DNA of 64,000 nt from Ooceraea biroi (Eukaryota > Arthropoda > Insecta > Hymenoptera > Formicidae), in NCBI RefSeq assembly GCF_003672135.1, contig NC_039510.1, positions 13,640,001 through 13,704,000 of the forward strand, in the 5' to 3' direction. How positions within the stretch are numbered: the first letter of the stretch is position 1; every line of letters begins with the position of its first letter. Below the pieces are notes generated by a model, which was not told the DNA's origin, did not search any database, and worked only from the letters and a program-made list of their open reading frames with translations. Shown piece by piece: positions 1 to 10,352 of this stretch. The position numbers and the translations under genes were made by a program.

Positions 1-402
1 GTTCGCAAATTTTACAAGAGCGGGTTTTAATTTTAAAATATTTCTTTCAAAAATCGATTTAAAACATTTAATACAATATTATATTAATCTTGATATTTCC
101 ATATTAAGATTTTGTTTCTCTAAATAAATTCAGGAATTTGCTGTTAACAAATCGTGCGTAAGATTTGGAATACCTTACTGTGTCACTGATACAGGTTGAT
201 AATAACACATGATCGCTTTCATTACATTCTCGACAGCAATCTCCGATCACTTATATACTGCAGTTCTAAATGTACTGTTAAATCTTAAACAAATTAACAT
301 ATATATAGCGAAATTAAATAATTTGACTCAGTCATGGATATGCGAACAAGTCGAACATTTGGAATTGGTAAAAAGAGAGTTTACATACTAAAAATTTCGG
401 CA
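1..402. other. AT-rich sequence, no gene seen
   Basis: Only a short unsupported open frame on the plus strand. It probably holds 3' flanking DNA of Ro60. Confidence 0.5.
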
Positions 403-580
403 CTATTTTAAGTAATCTGCGAAAGAATCTTCCTCCCTACGACTCTCCATACCGCCTTCACTTACACCCGGCTCATCGTTTACTCGTCGATCGAACTCGA
501 TTTTGGAGGGAAAATCTGTAACCTCGCTATTAGCTTCGAAAGTTGCCACACGCTGTTTCATCTTCACGTCGAGATAATCG
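403..580 (-). CDS. Possible alternative last exon of Ro60
   Basis: An open frame ending at a TAG (403-405) follows a good minus-strand acceptor (pyrimidine run then CAAG) just above 580. It reads about 58 acidic, polar residues ending SRREEDSFADYLK. Its phase (one base completing a codon) fits the donor of Ro60 exon 6 at 952, so skipping the normal last exon would give an in-frame protein with a different C-terminus. A strong donor-like GTAAGT also lies in the Ro60 3' UTR around 707-712, so this may instead be a spliced non-coding 3' UTR exon. No domain is recognised. Confidence 0.3.
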
Positions 581-741
581 CTTGAAGAGAAAAAAAGCAA
601 TTCAACCGAGAGCTCTTGAAGTTTCTTGATGTTTCAGGAAATTTCACCTGTAAAGGCGCAATGCAAAAATATTAAAGTGCATAAATACGATATATAATCT
701 TCGCCGTTACTTACCAATAAAATTGTAATTTCCATTCCTAT

Positions 742-3475
742 TTAAAATAAAGACTGGACGAACGCTTGGATGAGTTTAGGTACAGTAGCATCAAAACCGT
801 TGATTATCAGGACATTCTTGTCGTACTGTGTTTTACGATACGTCGCGGAAGAGCATACGGCACAATTGATCAGTCTGCGAAAAGAAGCGAGTACATTTAA
901 AAGTTCAGATGTGCCGCGGGATATGCTACGATAAAAAAAAAAACAACTCACTTTGCGTCCGGAAGTTGCATCATATTTCTGTACAATGATAAGCTTTCCT
1001 GAGATCTGTCATGTTTTTCGTACACCTGATCTACTATGTTGATAAAAACGTCGTACTCTTTCTTCATTTTCATAGCCCACAACAGCGGCTTGCTGAGTTT
1101 AATATTCGCAGTGGAAATTTCTCGTAATTTCCTCACAACTTGCTCATAAGTTTCCTCGTTGCCGACGTCGACCACGTGAATTTCGTTGTCTTTGAACGTC
1201 GCTACGGTGACGTCGCTCTCCTGGCGTACAAGCGTCATCGCGATGAAACAACCTACCTCAACGCCCCGCATGTTACCGCACTGCCAAGCGCGTCCTTCTA
1301 CCGTCTTTTTGTTCGAACTGATTGTCACCAAGTAACGCAGATCCGTGCGTTGCAGGTGCTGGAAGCAGTAGCGATAATATAGGGATGATGAGACGAAGAA
1401 AATTCTTATTTATCTTATTTAAGAGGGAACATTGGTCCGAAAGAGTCAAATTATCAAATATGTGTGTGTGTGTGTGTAAAATATTCGCTTACAGAGAATG
1501 ATGCGTAGAACGCCGTGTTTAGAGCAGAGATCACGTCCTGGTTTGGCTCGAACGGCAATTGGTGGGGCTTTTTGGCTGCTTCCCGAATCCTTCGTTTCTC
1601 AAAGGATAAAGGTCTTAAAGAAAAACAGATGTATACACGTTGATAATCTCGAGCAGTACAATTACGTAGAGTTTCGTACTACTACAGCGTATGCTTACTT
1701 TCCGCAGTTCTGGTAATTTATGAGAGCGATGAGAATCTCCACCGGGTGAACCTTGTCGCGTGCTATAAGTTCTTCATTACGCAGCAGCTCTATTACTTTT
1801 TCCGCTGCTACATTCGGCTTCAGCAGGCGGAGATTGTTAATTCTTTGCAAGTTATTCAGAAGCATAACCATGTCCATCATCGATATCAATTCGATCCAAA
1901 TCTGAGTAGAAAATAATCGAACGTCAAAACGCCGATCAAAATTAAGATGTTGATCAAACTTTCGTTGCAACATTTTCGAGAAATCTGATGAAATTTTCTG
2001 TGTTTTTTTCAAAACTGTTTTTAAAATGTTCTCAAAACTTGAAATTTTTCTAATTATTGCATAATTTCATTGTTATTATATTTTTATTATTACAATTTTT
2101 GATCAGTTAAAATTGATGGAATGCAAAATGTTTGGCACGTATGTCACTTGTATGTATATTTACCTTCTTGCATTTTAACAAGTGTCCAGGTACATGTTCC
2201 AATGACAACCCAAGTTCTTGTAATAAAGCAGCAGCGGAAGTCTCCTCCTCGCAGTGTTTGAAGAGCTCAATATTTTCTATATATTTCATTACAATCTCAA
2301 CAGTGGTATTCTCGGCTAGTTCAGATGCAAATTGTTTGGCTTCACTCAGACCTTTTACTATGTATCTCAATATTACTGCCTTCTCTATTAAATAATTAAT
2401 AGCTTAAGTAACATTGTTGTCAATAATTAAGAGTGATAGTCATTTAATCATAATATAACGCAAATCCATTTACATAAATTATTTTACAGGCTTTGTATTT
2501 GTATTTTTATTTATGTAATGCATTAACTTTCATGTGTCATGGACTGGTTGGCAATTTTTACACAACTCTCAGCCATTGGCAATATCTTGAAATCTAATTG
2601 CATATTTATCTACATTGATATAGTTCATAATATAAATGAAAAGAATTATAAATTTTATACGCACGAAGATTAAGAAATCTCAAAAAGCGGTGGATTTGTG
2701 TTGCTTCATGAATAACAACTTCGTACGCTTACCTGGAGTATCGCCCACAGTATGACATAGCTTGATGATATCTTTGTGCTTCCAACCATATCTACTTCTA
2801 TATTTCGTAACGCATTTTGCCAAGGCCAATGGCTCCTTAGACAAGTACCAATTGTTAACGGCCTTTTTCATACCATTGCCCCATCCAAATGTTAAGTAAC
2901 ACAATTCATTTTCTCTCTTAAGTTTTGAGGTAAATCTAACAAACAAAATAAATTGCTCCGTTGTTGTACAGATCTTTTGTACACTGGCGAATGCTTCGTG
3001 ACGTAATTTCTCGCTTATGGTTTGTCTGCCGCAAACAGCGAGGGCGAACACCAAAGTCTCTGGGTGAGGGACAAGATTACTTTCAAATGCCTACAAATAT
3101 TTTTATTTTAGTAACAGCTGTAACAAATTCCCTGTGATGCATCGTGTGAGTACTTTCTAGGTACTACCTACTTACTTTTGTGATCAATAGAATCGGTACC
3201 AATTCCTTCCCTGGAGTTGCAGCTAGTTCTTCTATAGACGGTACATTTTTGACAATGAAATAATTGTGCACAAACCAATATCCAGGTTGATAATCCGGGT
3301 ATTCTTTTCCAACATATAAAAATCGTGATAAACGTGCCTCAGGTCCATCATTTATTGTAGGCTCAATGCCTGCAAGCTCAGCATCGGTCATTTCGTAGCT
3401 GTCATGTCCATTATTGTTAGGTCTGTTCATGTTCATGGTTGGCTCAGGAACATGGCCAGTAATAGGCTGTGCCAT
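742..3475 (-). CDS. Ro60: Ro60 / TROVE-domain RNA-binding protein (seven exons, 580 aa)
   Basis: Homologue of the 60-kDa Ro/SS-A autoantigen, a ring-shaped protein that binds Y RNAs and misfolded small RNAs. Coding exons on the minus strand, in order, are 3475-3176, 3090-2733, 2384-2164, 1901-1699, 1613-1493, 1358-952 and 874-742. All junctions are GT/AG and in phase, giving 580 codons against 538 residues in human Ro60. Exons 1-5 carry the TROVE HEAT-like repeats, with hallmarks such as RLSRFLYVGKEY, VFALAVCGRQ, ALAKCVTKYRSRYGWKHKDI and HPVEILIALINYQ. Exons 6-7 form the C-terminal vWA-like domain. The usual MIDAS motif (DxSxS) is replaced by SSNKK near residue 415, so metal binding there is doubtful. 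The start at 3475 is the first ATG of the exon and gives an N-terminus of typical length. The family assignment is strong; the exon ends rest on splice signals and phase only. Confidence 0.93.
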
Positions 3476-5363
3476 TTTCTGATAACAATGAGCTTAAAGC
3501 AATAATTACGAGTTTAGAAAGGAAATTTTAGAAATATAACTATATAAAATTGTAAGCTTCAGGGATCAGAATTATTATAATATATGTAATCCAATTTTTT
3601 CAAAATATATTTTTTCCACTTAACAAAATTAATAGCAAGACAGATGTATATTGTACACTATAAATTTTTAATTTTGTAACACAATTACAAAACTGACGTC
3701 TCTTGTAAATATGGATTTTTTGATGAACAAAAAACGTTTGATACAACACCAAAAGGAAACGCATGAAGAATCTCATTTATATTAATAAGCATTCAAGGAA
3801 TGTATGGAAAATATCTTATCTACATATTACACAATAATATATATTATCACACACCAACACACCACACACACACCAACACACACACACACACATCCAGAGG
3901 CAACAAGCTGCTCCTAATTTAAGAAAACATGTATTTTGACTAGGATTGTAAACAGAAAAGTCCGTTGTCAAAAGCCTTTGAGTTTTACAGCATACGTGTT
4001 TACATATTTTGAATCGTTTCTCCAGTACACGCGAAGGGTATTTTACCCAATCATTTGCATGATCCGTTGACAGGTTCGTGAGTTACGTTTCCATCTCATA
4101 TGTACATACACGCGCATATATGCAGGTATATGCACCGATATGCACGCATACACATTGAAACGTGCACACATGTACAGCGCGAAACACGAATTCCTTTGCG
4201 AGGATATCGCGCGTATCACCTGGTTACCGGATAAGGCAACGCGGAGATACGAGCAGTGCTGTAATCAACCGAACGCGGGAGCACGTCGCGAAATTCGCGG
4301 CGAATCTAGCGCGGGGCGAACGCGCGCCGGTGCGAAACGCGATCGGGCTCGTCACATCAAGCGATTTACCTTTGCGTCAATGTAGACCGATGTCAGGAGC
4401 AGTCATGCACGAGAGAAATAAAGATGACATCCACAACAACGTCAGACGACGTGCGGGAGCACACTGGCACACTACATATGATAGTGCAGTCTTCCAGCTA
4501 TGTTGGTAAAGCAGAGTGCGTAGCGCGGAATAAGGAGATTGCTCGGTGGCGCAATCTACACTCGCTTTCCCAATTTTTCGTTCTATCTATCTTGCCTCCG
4601 CATTATTTAAAACTCATTGTGGAATTTATGTCTCTGAGAATGAAATTTTATCCGTTATTGAGTTGTGTTTCGAGTGCCATAGGCCGGTATTCCAAGTGGG
4701 ATCGTTTCATTGGCTACGAGGCGGAATTCTAGTGGAATTTTTGGAGCTAAACAAGTGAATAGTTCCTTTTCCTTCTAACCGCCAATAGCAATCCACTGTT
4801 GGCAATGTCGAAATCGATATAATTGTAAGAAAGCTCGAATTTCTTTATTTCTTCGCGTCGCTTTCTCAACTGTCTCTAAAAGTAATTTCGAAAAACCTAA
4901 CCTAATAAGCGTTTGGCAAAATTTAGTAAAGTTTCATGAGATCTGGCAATGCTTAGTCTGGCTCGTTTAGCAGAGTTCGGCGAGATCGCGAGACGTTTTG
5001 CAAGATTTGGCAAAAGCTTTCAAGTTCTGGCGTGATCCTGCGGGTTCAGGAAATGTCTTGGCAAGATCTGACGAGATCTGGCAAGAGTCGGTGACAATAA
5101 TGCTGACATATCGGGACATGTGTGAAAAGTTGACAGCTTGCGTGTTTTTATAATCGCATGAGTTGCACGTAGATGGAGCCACAATAATATTTGCTGGCCT
5201 TCCGAAGATTTGTTCCTGTTACCTCTTTAATCGCGATATGTGAAAAGGATCTTCTGTCGAAGCTGGATATCGCTGGATACAGCTGGACATGAAATGTCCA
5301 CTACAAAACCAGAATAAACTACGTTACGTAAGAAATTATAAATCCATGATAAATGCAAGAGTA
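3476..5363. other. Ro60 upstream region: AC-rich microsatellite, CpG-rich patch, degenerate repeats
   Basis: Contains an imperfect CA-type microsatellite (about 3846-3891), a CpG-rich patch (about 4150-4390) that could be the Ro60 promoter island, and from about 4920 to 5100 a run of degenerate repeats around GATCTGGCAAG/GAGATC. Open frames of up to 115 codons occur in the CpG-rich part but overlap one another in several frames and have no splice or family support. Confidence 0.5.
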
Positions 5364-6140
5364 TCCCAGGCAGCACGTGTTAGCCTAATACATGTTTCTT
5401 AGACGTATCTAATGTCTAAGAAACATAAAGTACCATTTAAGAAACGGTTTAAATAGAAACCGTTTTTGGACCTAAATTTTAAAAACGTATTTTTCACGTT
5501 TCCACGGAAACGAAAAATGTGTTTTATTAAATTGATTTGAAATTATATAATTAATATAGAAAAAATAGTAATTTCTACTTACTTTGCGAGTATTAATTAT
5601 TTTTACATCATACGTTTCAATGTACTCGATTATGGAACAAGAGACAAAAATCAACACAAGTGTGTGTGATTCCCACCTCTGATTCACCAAGCGACCGACA
5701 GATGGCCAGGCCAGACGTGACGTTCTCGCAAGTAACATTTGTGTTATCACCTTATAAATAACCATCCGGAAAACCGATCCAATACTCTTTTCTTCTTCTT
5801 TTCTTTTGAAACTTTTGAGATCACTATTACTTGAAGCGATATTTCAAAAGAGTGAGATTCCACTACACGAAATTTAGAGAGTAATTCATAAAATATAAAA
5901 ATGTAGTTTTTTACAAAAATGTGACTTAACTCTGTCTATCTTTGAGGCACTGATATATAGAATTGATAAATATTTTTCTGATGGTTTCTGAAACGTTTTT
6001 TTGCCGAAAAAGAAACGTTTCTCCTAACGTTTTTTCGTTGGACATTTTTCTCCTAAATAAACGTTTCAATAAAATGGTTATGAAACGTTACGGCAAAACG
6101 TTTATGAAACGGTTTTGAAACCAATGTGTGCTGCCTGGGA
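5364..6140 (-). mobile_element. 777-bp TIR DNA element, copy A (TA-flanked)
   Basis: The element begins TCCCAGGCAGCAC and ends with the inverted form GTGCTGCCTGGGA, flanked by TA on both sides (target duplication consistent with TA). It is the same length as, and nearly identical in inverse orientation to, 52952-53728. Near one end there are repeated AAACGTTT-type motifs; near the other is a subterminal hairpin (a TTTCTTAGAC arm at about 5396-5405 against its inverse at about 5415-5424). It carries a minus-strand open frame of 97 codons (5472-5765). No transposase is present, so it is non-autonomous. The superfamily is not resolved. Confidence 0.85.
5472..5765 (-). CDS. 97-residue open frame inside TIR element copy A
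   Basis: Open frame within the 777-bp element, also open in the second copy. The two versions differ at only three residues (V/I, V/M, P/L), all conservative or neutral in look. A GTAAGT donor-like site follows the INTRK stretch. No domain is recognised; the C-terminal half is Tyr/Asn/Phe-rich, as expected for AT-rich non-coding DNA. It may be an accidental frame or a captured host exon; I do not infer a function. Confidence 0.2.
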   Translation of the reverse strand: MVIYKVITQMLLARTSRLAWPSVGRLVNQRWESHTLVLIFVSCSIIEYIETYDVKIINTRKVSRNYYFFYINYIISNQFNKTHFSFPWKREKYVFKI

Positions 6141-6964
6141 TACATGTAACAATATCTTTGGACATGTTAATCGTAATAAATATAGACATTTTTGTCTGTT
6201 CGCAATCTAACGAATATATTTGCAATTGTGCATCAAACGACTTTTCTGCGTTTGCTATACGTAGCGCTAAATAAATCGATATACGTATCGATTTATTTAG
6301 CGCACATACGCAGTATATCGAGCAAAGTAATTTTTCCTTTTATTCAACATTCCTCTTTCATTACGGTTATGGTTATGGTCGGTTTTAAGATAAACTTAAT
6401 AAAAATAGGTAGATAATTTTTATTTCCCATCGATCAGTTTTAAAATTAACTCGTTGCTATTTTTGAACCCGTATCATCGTAATTATCCTCCGTAATCTCG
6501 TATGTGCCGAACAATGAACGCTCACAATAAGACCGAAGCGTTATCTCTGATTAAAGCACAATAATCGAACGCTAAGTAACATTGTGGAATTTAATTAGAG
6601 ATTTATTATTGTTCGCTAAACATATCGCTCGCATACAACTCGGAATGCATTTCTTAATCTTTGCTTTTCAGTTTCTCCTCAGATATGTGACGATACATAC
6701 GACGTATTCGATAACTCCATCGACTCATAAAATGATGCAAATTTTCAGAAATTTCCGTCAATTTCCCAAAGGAAACAGTTTTATCAGTTCGAAAACAATT
6801 TCGCAATATAATTTACGTCATTTTGTGATGTTCTTTAAAACGCATCAATACGAGTTCAATAATATAATAAGAATGTATATGGGAAATTTTGCTAGATAGG
6901 TCATATTTCGTATAATAAATCAACGTCTCGTTTATGGATCTTTTAATGATAAAGTACATAATCC

Positions 6965-6999
<35 letters not shown>

Positions 7000-7052
7000 T
7001 TTTCATTTATTTCATTTATTTATTATATTTATTTTCATTATTACTACAAATA
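6141..7052. other. AT-rich spacer with palindrome and TA microsatellite
   Basis: No gene is supported. It holds a 40-bp palindrome at 6264-6303 and a (TA)n run at about 6969-6996, just before a foldback element. Confidence 0.6.
6264..6303. repeat. Perfect 18-bp inverted repeat with 4-base loop
   Basis: The arm GCGCTAAATAAATCGATA is followed by TACG and then its exact reverse complement. It stands alone and is not at the end of a recognisable element. It could extrude as a cruciform or act as a dimer-binding site (inference). Confidence 0.9.
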
Positions 7053-7507
7053 TACAGGGTGTCCGGTAACTCACGACTCAACGCTCGTGAGTGGATAAAG
7101 CGGACTGAACTGAGTGGAAAAGTCCTATACCATTTTGCAATTTTCACAATAGTTAACGAGTTATTAATTATTAAAAACCGTGCTATTAGTCCAGCCTACC
7201 GCCGAATGCAAGCGCGCGGCGAGATGCGACCGCCTAGCGATCGAGTGCCTAGAGATCGCAGTGGCAATGGCTAGGCATGCCATTTGTAATAAACAACTTC
7301 TTGCGCCTAGCAACTTTGATCGCTAGGCGGTCGCATCTCGCCGCGCACTTGCATTCGGCGGTAGGCCGGACTAATACAGCGATTTTTAATAATTAATAAC
7401 TCGTTAACTATTGTGAAAATTGCAAAATGGTATAGGACTTTTCCACTCAGTTCGGTCCTCTTCATCCACTCACGAGCGTTGAGTCGTGAGTTACCGGACA
7501 CCCTGTA
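7053..7507. mobile_element. Foldback MITE-like element, TACAGGGTGTCC termini
   Basis: Two inverted arms of roughly 185 bp are separated by a loop of about 70 bp. The ends read TACAGGGTGTCCGGTAACT and its inverse, flanked by TA. The TA duplication fits the Tc1/mariner superfamily (inference). Open frames of 71-73 codons in the two arms are mirror images of each other and not genes. Confidence 0.85.
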
Positions 7508-9255
7508 TATATAAACCAAATTAAACACTGGGTATTAGCGAAATGGGTCTAAAAATAGTCCCCGGGAAACGTGCAGTCGCACAATCATGTAATTATACGT
7601 ACAGCGATAAAACAGCCAATCACATTTATCGCTACGAAACGGCGTAACGCGTGTATATGAATTCAAAGCACTTTGCGCCATTACAACAAAGACGGGACTG
7701 TTGAACGAACGGTGCGTAAACACCGGGTCTGATCGCGAGGAGAAAATCCACAGGGATCCCTAAAGTCGCAACGCCAGGCATCGCGCGACCAAATCACCGG
7801 CGGTTGATCGCGCGCATTATCGAAAATCTCGCCGGCCGGGTTTTCGCGGATAAGCATGTACGTGCGTACGGCCACCCCGTCCGGACCACGCGCGATTATT
7901 CAATGCGAGTCGCGTTGTACGTGGTCGTGATGCGTGTTCGAAACGAGCCGGTCGCCTTTATCCGTGCGACTGCACACATATAAACGCGCACGTACGCGCG
8001 CACACCGAAAAGCGCTAAACTGGCCCCGGCTTGCGTTGTTCGTGCTTCCGCACACATCCAAAAGTTACCGCTCGTAATTGTTACCACCCGGGGCCCCTCC
8101 TCTCGTTGTGCTGGCTCCCTCTTCTCGCTTCCAACCGGAGGGAGGAGGGGGAGGGGGCCCTGATGCGAGAACGTGCATGAGCATCTCTCTCTCTCTCTCT
8201 CTCTCTCGTGTGGCCACGCGTGAAGCCAGCCCCGAAGCCGAACGTGAGTTTCTACTCATTATGCGTATTTATAACTCCGCGGGTCGCGCGCACACGCATT
8301 CGCACGCACACAGGCTCGCGCGCGCGATACTATCGATTTTTCTGGATCTCCGTGCAACTGACGATTACGTTGTGCCGCGCATACAGCACGTATGTACGTA
8401 CATACGCGCTCGCGCCGGCGCGTTATGTAACGCGCGCTGCGTTTACGCCGCCTCGTCGTCCGCATCGTGTTTCTATTAATGTCACTAATCGGCGGAGTAT
8501 TAATCGTACTATCGTATTTATCGGTTACACTGCTCGTTTCCTCGATTCTCAATGCGGTTCCGAATGATCTCCCTCTCGTGCGCATAGCGCAGCAGCACGT
8601 GAAACCAGCGCTTTGCTTTTGTTTAAAATTTTGTTTCTCTCCTCTCCGTTCTCCGGTTTTTTTTCTTTTTTCTTTCGGGCTATTTTATGTGAAGCCAGTG
8701 TGGTTCGAGAAGCAAACAAACGGAATCTAAAAAAATGACAAAAACATCGATATATGCCCTGTTTTTCTCAAATTCGTGACAAACAAGTTTAAACGATAAC
8801 TTTTTTCGAGTGGATTTATAGATACAGCATGTTTAATTTTGATCTTGATATTGTGAGGTCACACGTACCTTAAGATACGAATGATCAAATGACACCAAGA
8901 AAAAGTATATTCCAGTTTCGAAGATATATTAATTGTAATTACACCCTCAGAAAGGATTTCTGATAACAAGACGAAAAATATTCTTGACTAATTGAATCGT
9001 ATTACAAGTATAAAAAATATGAAAATAAAACAATTTTTAATTTAAATCAGTAATTTCTATTCTTCTCTCTCGAATTAAATAAGATTGTCTTACTGTCTTG
9101 AGACAAGAGTAACATATACAAATTTATGCTTATATATTCTTGTATGTAGAATAATTTGATATTAGCGCCACTTTATAGTAGGCTTTGTCGATGTCGACGC
9201 ATCATTTTCTCACAGTCGCTCGTCGACTCGGCGCTTCTGCGTCCTTTATTCCGAT
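7508..9255. other. CpG-rich spacer with CT microsatellite
   Basis: CpG-rich DNA at about 7700-8620 with a (CT)n tract at 8183-8207, then AT-rich DNA. Overlapping open frames up to 133 codons are seen in both strands of the CpG-rich part but read as low-complexity Arg/Ser/Thr-rich sequence, so I do not call a gene. It could be a CpG island of a gene whose exons I cannot recognise. Confidence 0.45.
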
Positions 9256-9516
9256 AAAACGGCCAATATTTATGTGTTGCAATCGAAAATCGGGAAAGTG
9301 TTATTTACAATGAATAAGTGCAATACTCTACAAGAAATATTAAAAGATATGGAAATGTAAGTAAGTATATACAATATACTTACTTGAGAAATAAGATTCG
9401 AGATAAGACATTTCCAAATCTTTTAATATTTCTTGTAGAGTATTGCACTTATTCATTGTAAATAACAGAAACACTTTCCCGATTTTCGATTGCAACACAT
9501 AAATATTGGCCGTTTT
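9256..9516. repeat. Inverted duplication of a small coding exon (long hairpin)
   Basis: Two inverted arms, starting AAAACGGCCAATATTTATG at 9256 and ending with its inverse at 9516, are nearly identical for about 100 bases, with a short central palindrome around a TATATACAATATA core. Each arm includes an ATG (9310 on plus, 9456 on minus) opening the same peptide, MNKCNTLQEILKD. The minus arm keeps a longer exon of about 24 codons ending YLESYFS before a GTAAGTAT donor. The plus arm has lost about 24 bases there but keeps GTAAGT. A transcript through the whole would form a long double strand. Confidence 0.85.
9384..9456 (-). CDS. Orphan first coding exon (about 24 codons) in hairpin arm
   Basis: Starts at ATG 9456 on the minus strand and runs through MNKCNTLQEILKDLEM to YLESYFS, then a consensus GTAAGT donor. 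I find no downstream exon in the window with a recognisable continuation. It may be the first exon of a transposase or of a host gene copied here. The inverted, partly deleted copy lies on the plus strand at 9310. The unit is probably a duplicated fragment rather than a working gene. Confidence 0.35.
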
Positions 9517-10304
9517 GTGCAGATTCTACAAATTCTCTTAGAAGAATAGAATAAGATGTCTTTTAGATCTCACAATATTCTGAAATCAAGAATATTTTGA
9601 ACTTGCTAGAAATTTGTATCTAAATCCTTCTGAGAAAATGAATGAGATAGCACGAAGATTATTTGAATCTAGATTTTCGAATTTTCTATTCAAGATTAAA
9701 ATATGCTTCTTTTCAATAATAAATATGATTGTCGCTATAGCGATCTTATTTTATGATAGATTAAAGAGTAATAGCATTAAGTCCAGAAATCTTTTCTGTG
9801 GGTGTAGTTTTGCCCGCAGTCTTCTGTATTCATACATTTCCTCAAAATTTACAACTTTAGAATTTGTGAAGTACCCTGTAGTCAAACTTTAGCGATCAGT
9901 GATAAGGAGATGTCAACAAACCCGTGTTATCTGTACATACGCGTAAATGATCAAAAAATATCGTTACGTAGCATATTAGCTAACAAACATTAAATTTTTT
10001 CTCGTTGTTTTCTTATCATTTGTTCACCGACACACCTTGTTTTTCACAATTTCTTCAGGGATCCACTGGATTAACGCGTTCTGTACATAGATGCCTCATT
10101 CATCGGGTTTTATGTAAGTGTTATGCACCAACTGATTGTACAAGGATTGTTAATAAACAGTGATTTTATAGCGCATTTTGATACCTCTACTCCGTCGCTT
10201 TTCGCCGCACATGTAAACCGGTTTTTAATAAAATTCAGTTCTTTGATTATGTCGTCGGATGTACGATGCAATCGGAGAGCGCATTGCCCGGTGAGGTCTC
10301 AAAG

Positions 10305-10352
<48 letters not shown>

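Noticed and set aside
3846..3891. Short direct repeats that might suggest a CRISPR-like array
   Set aside because: A plain CA-type microsatellite; no spacers, and the genome is eukaryotic.
7059..7528. Two similar 71-73 codon frames on opposite strands
   Set aside because: They are the mirror-image arms of one foldback element, not a gene pair.
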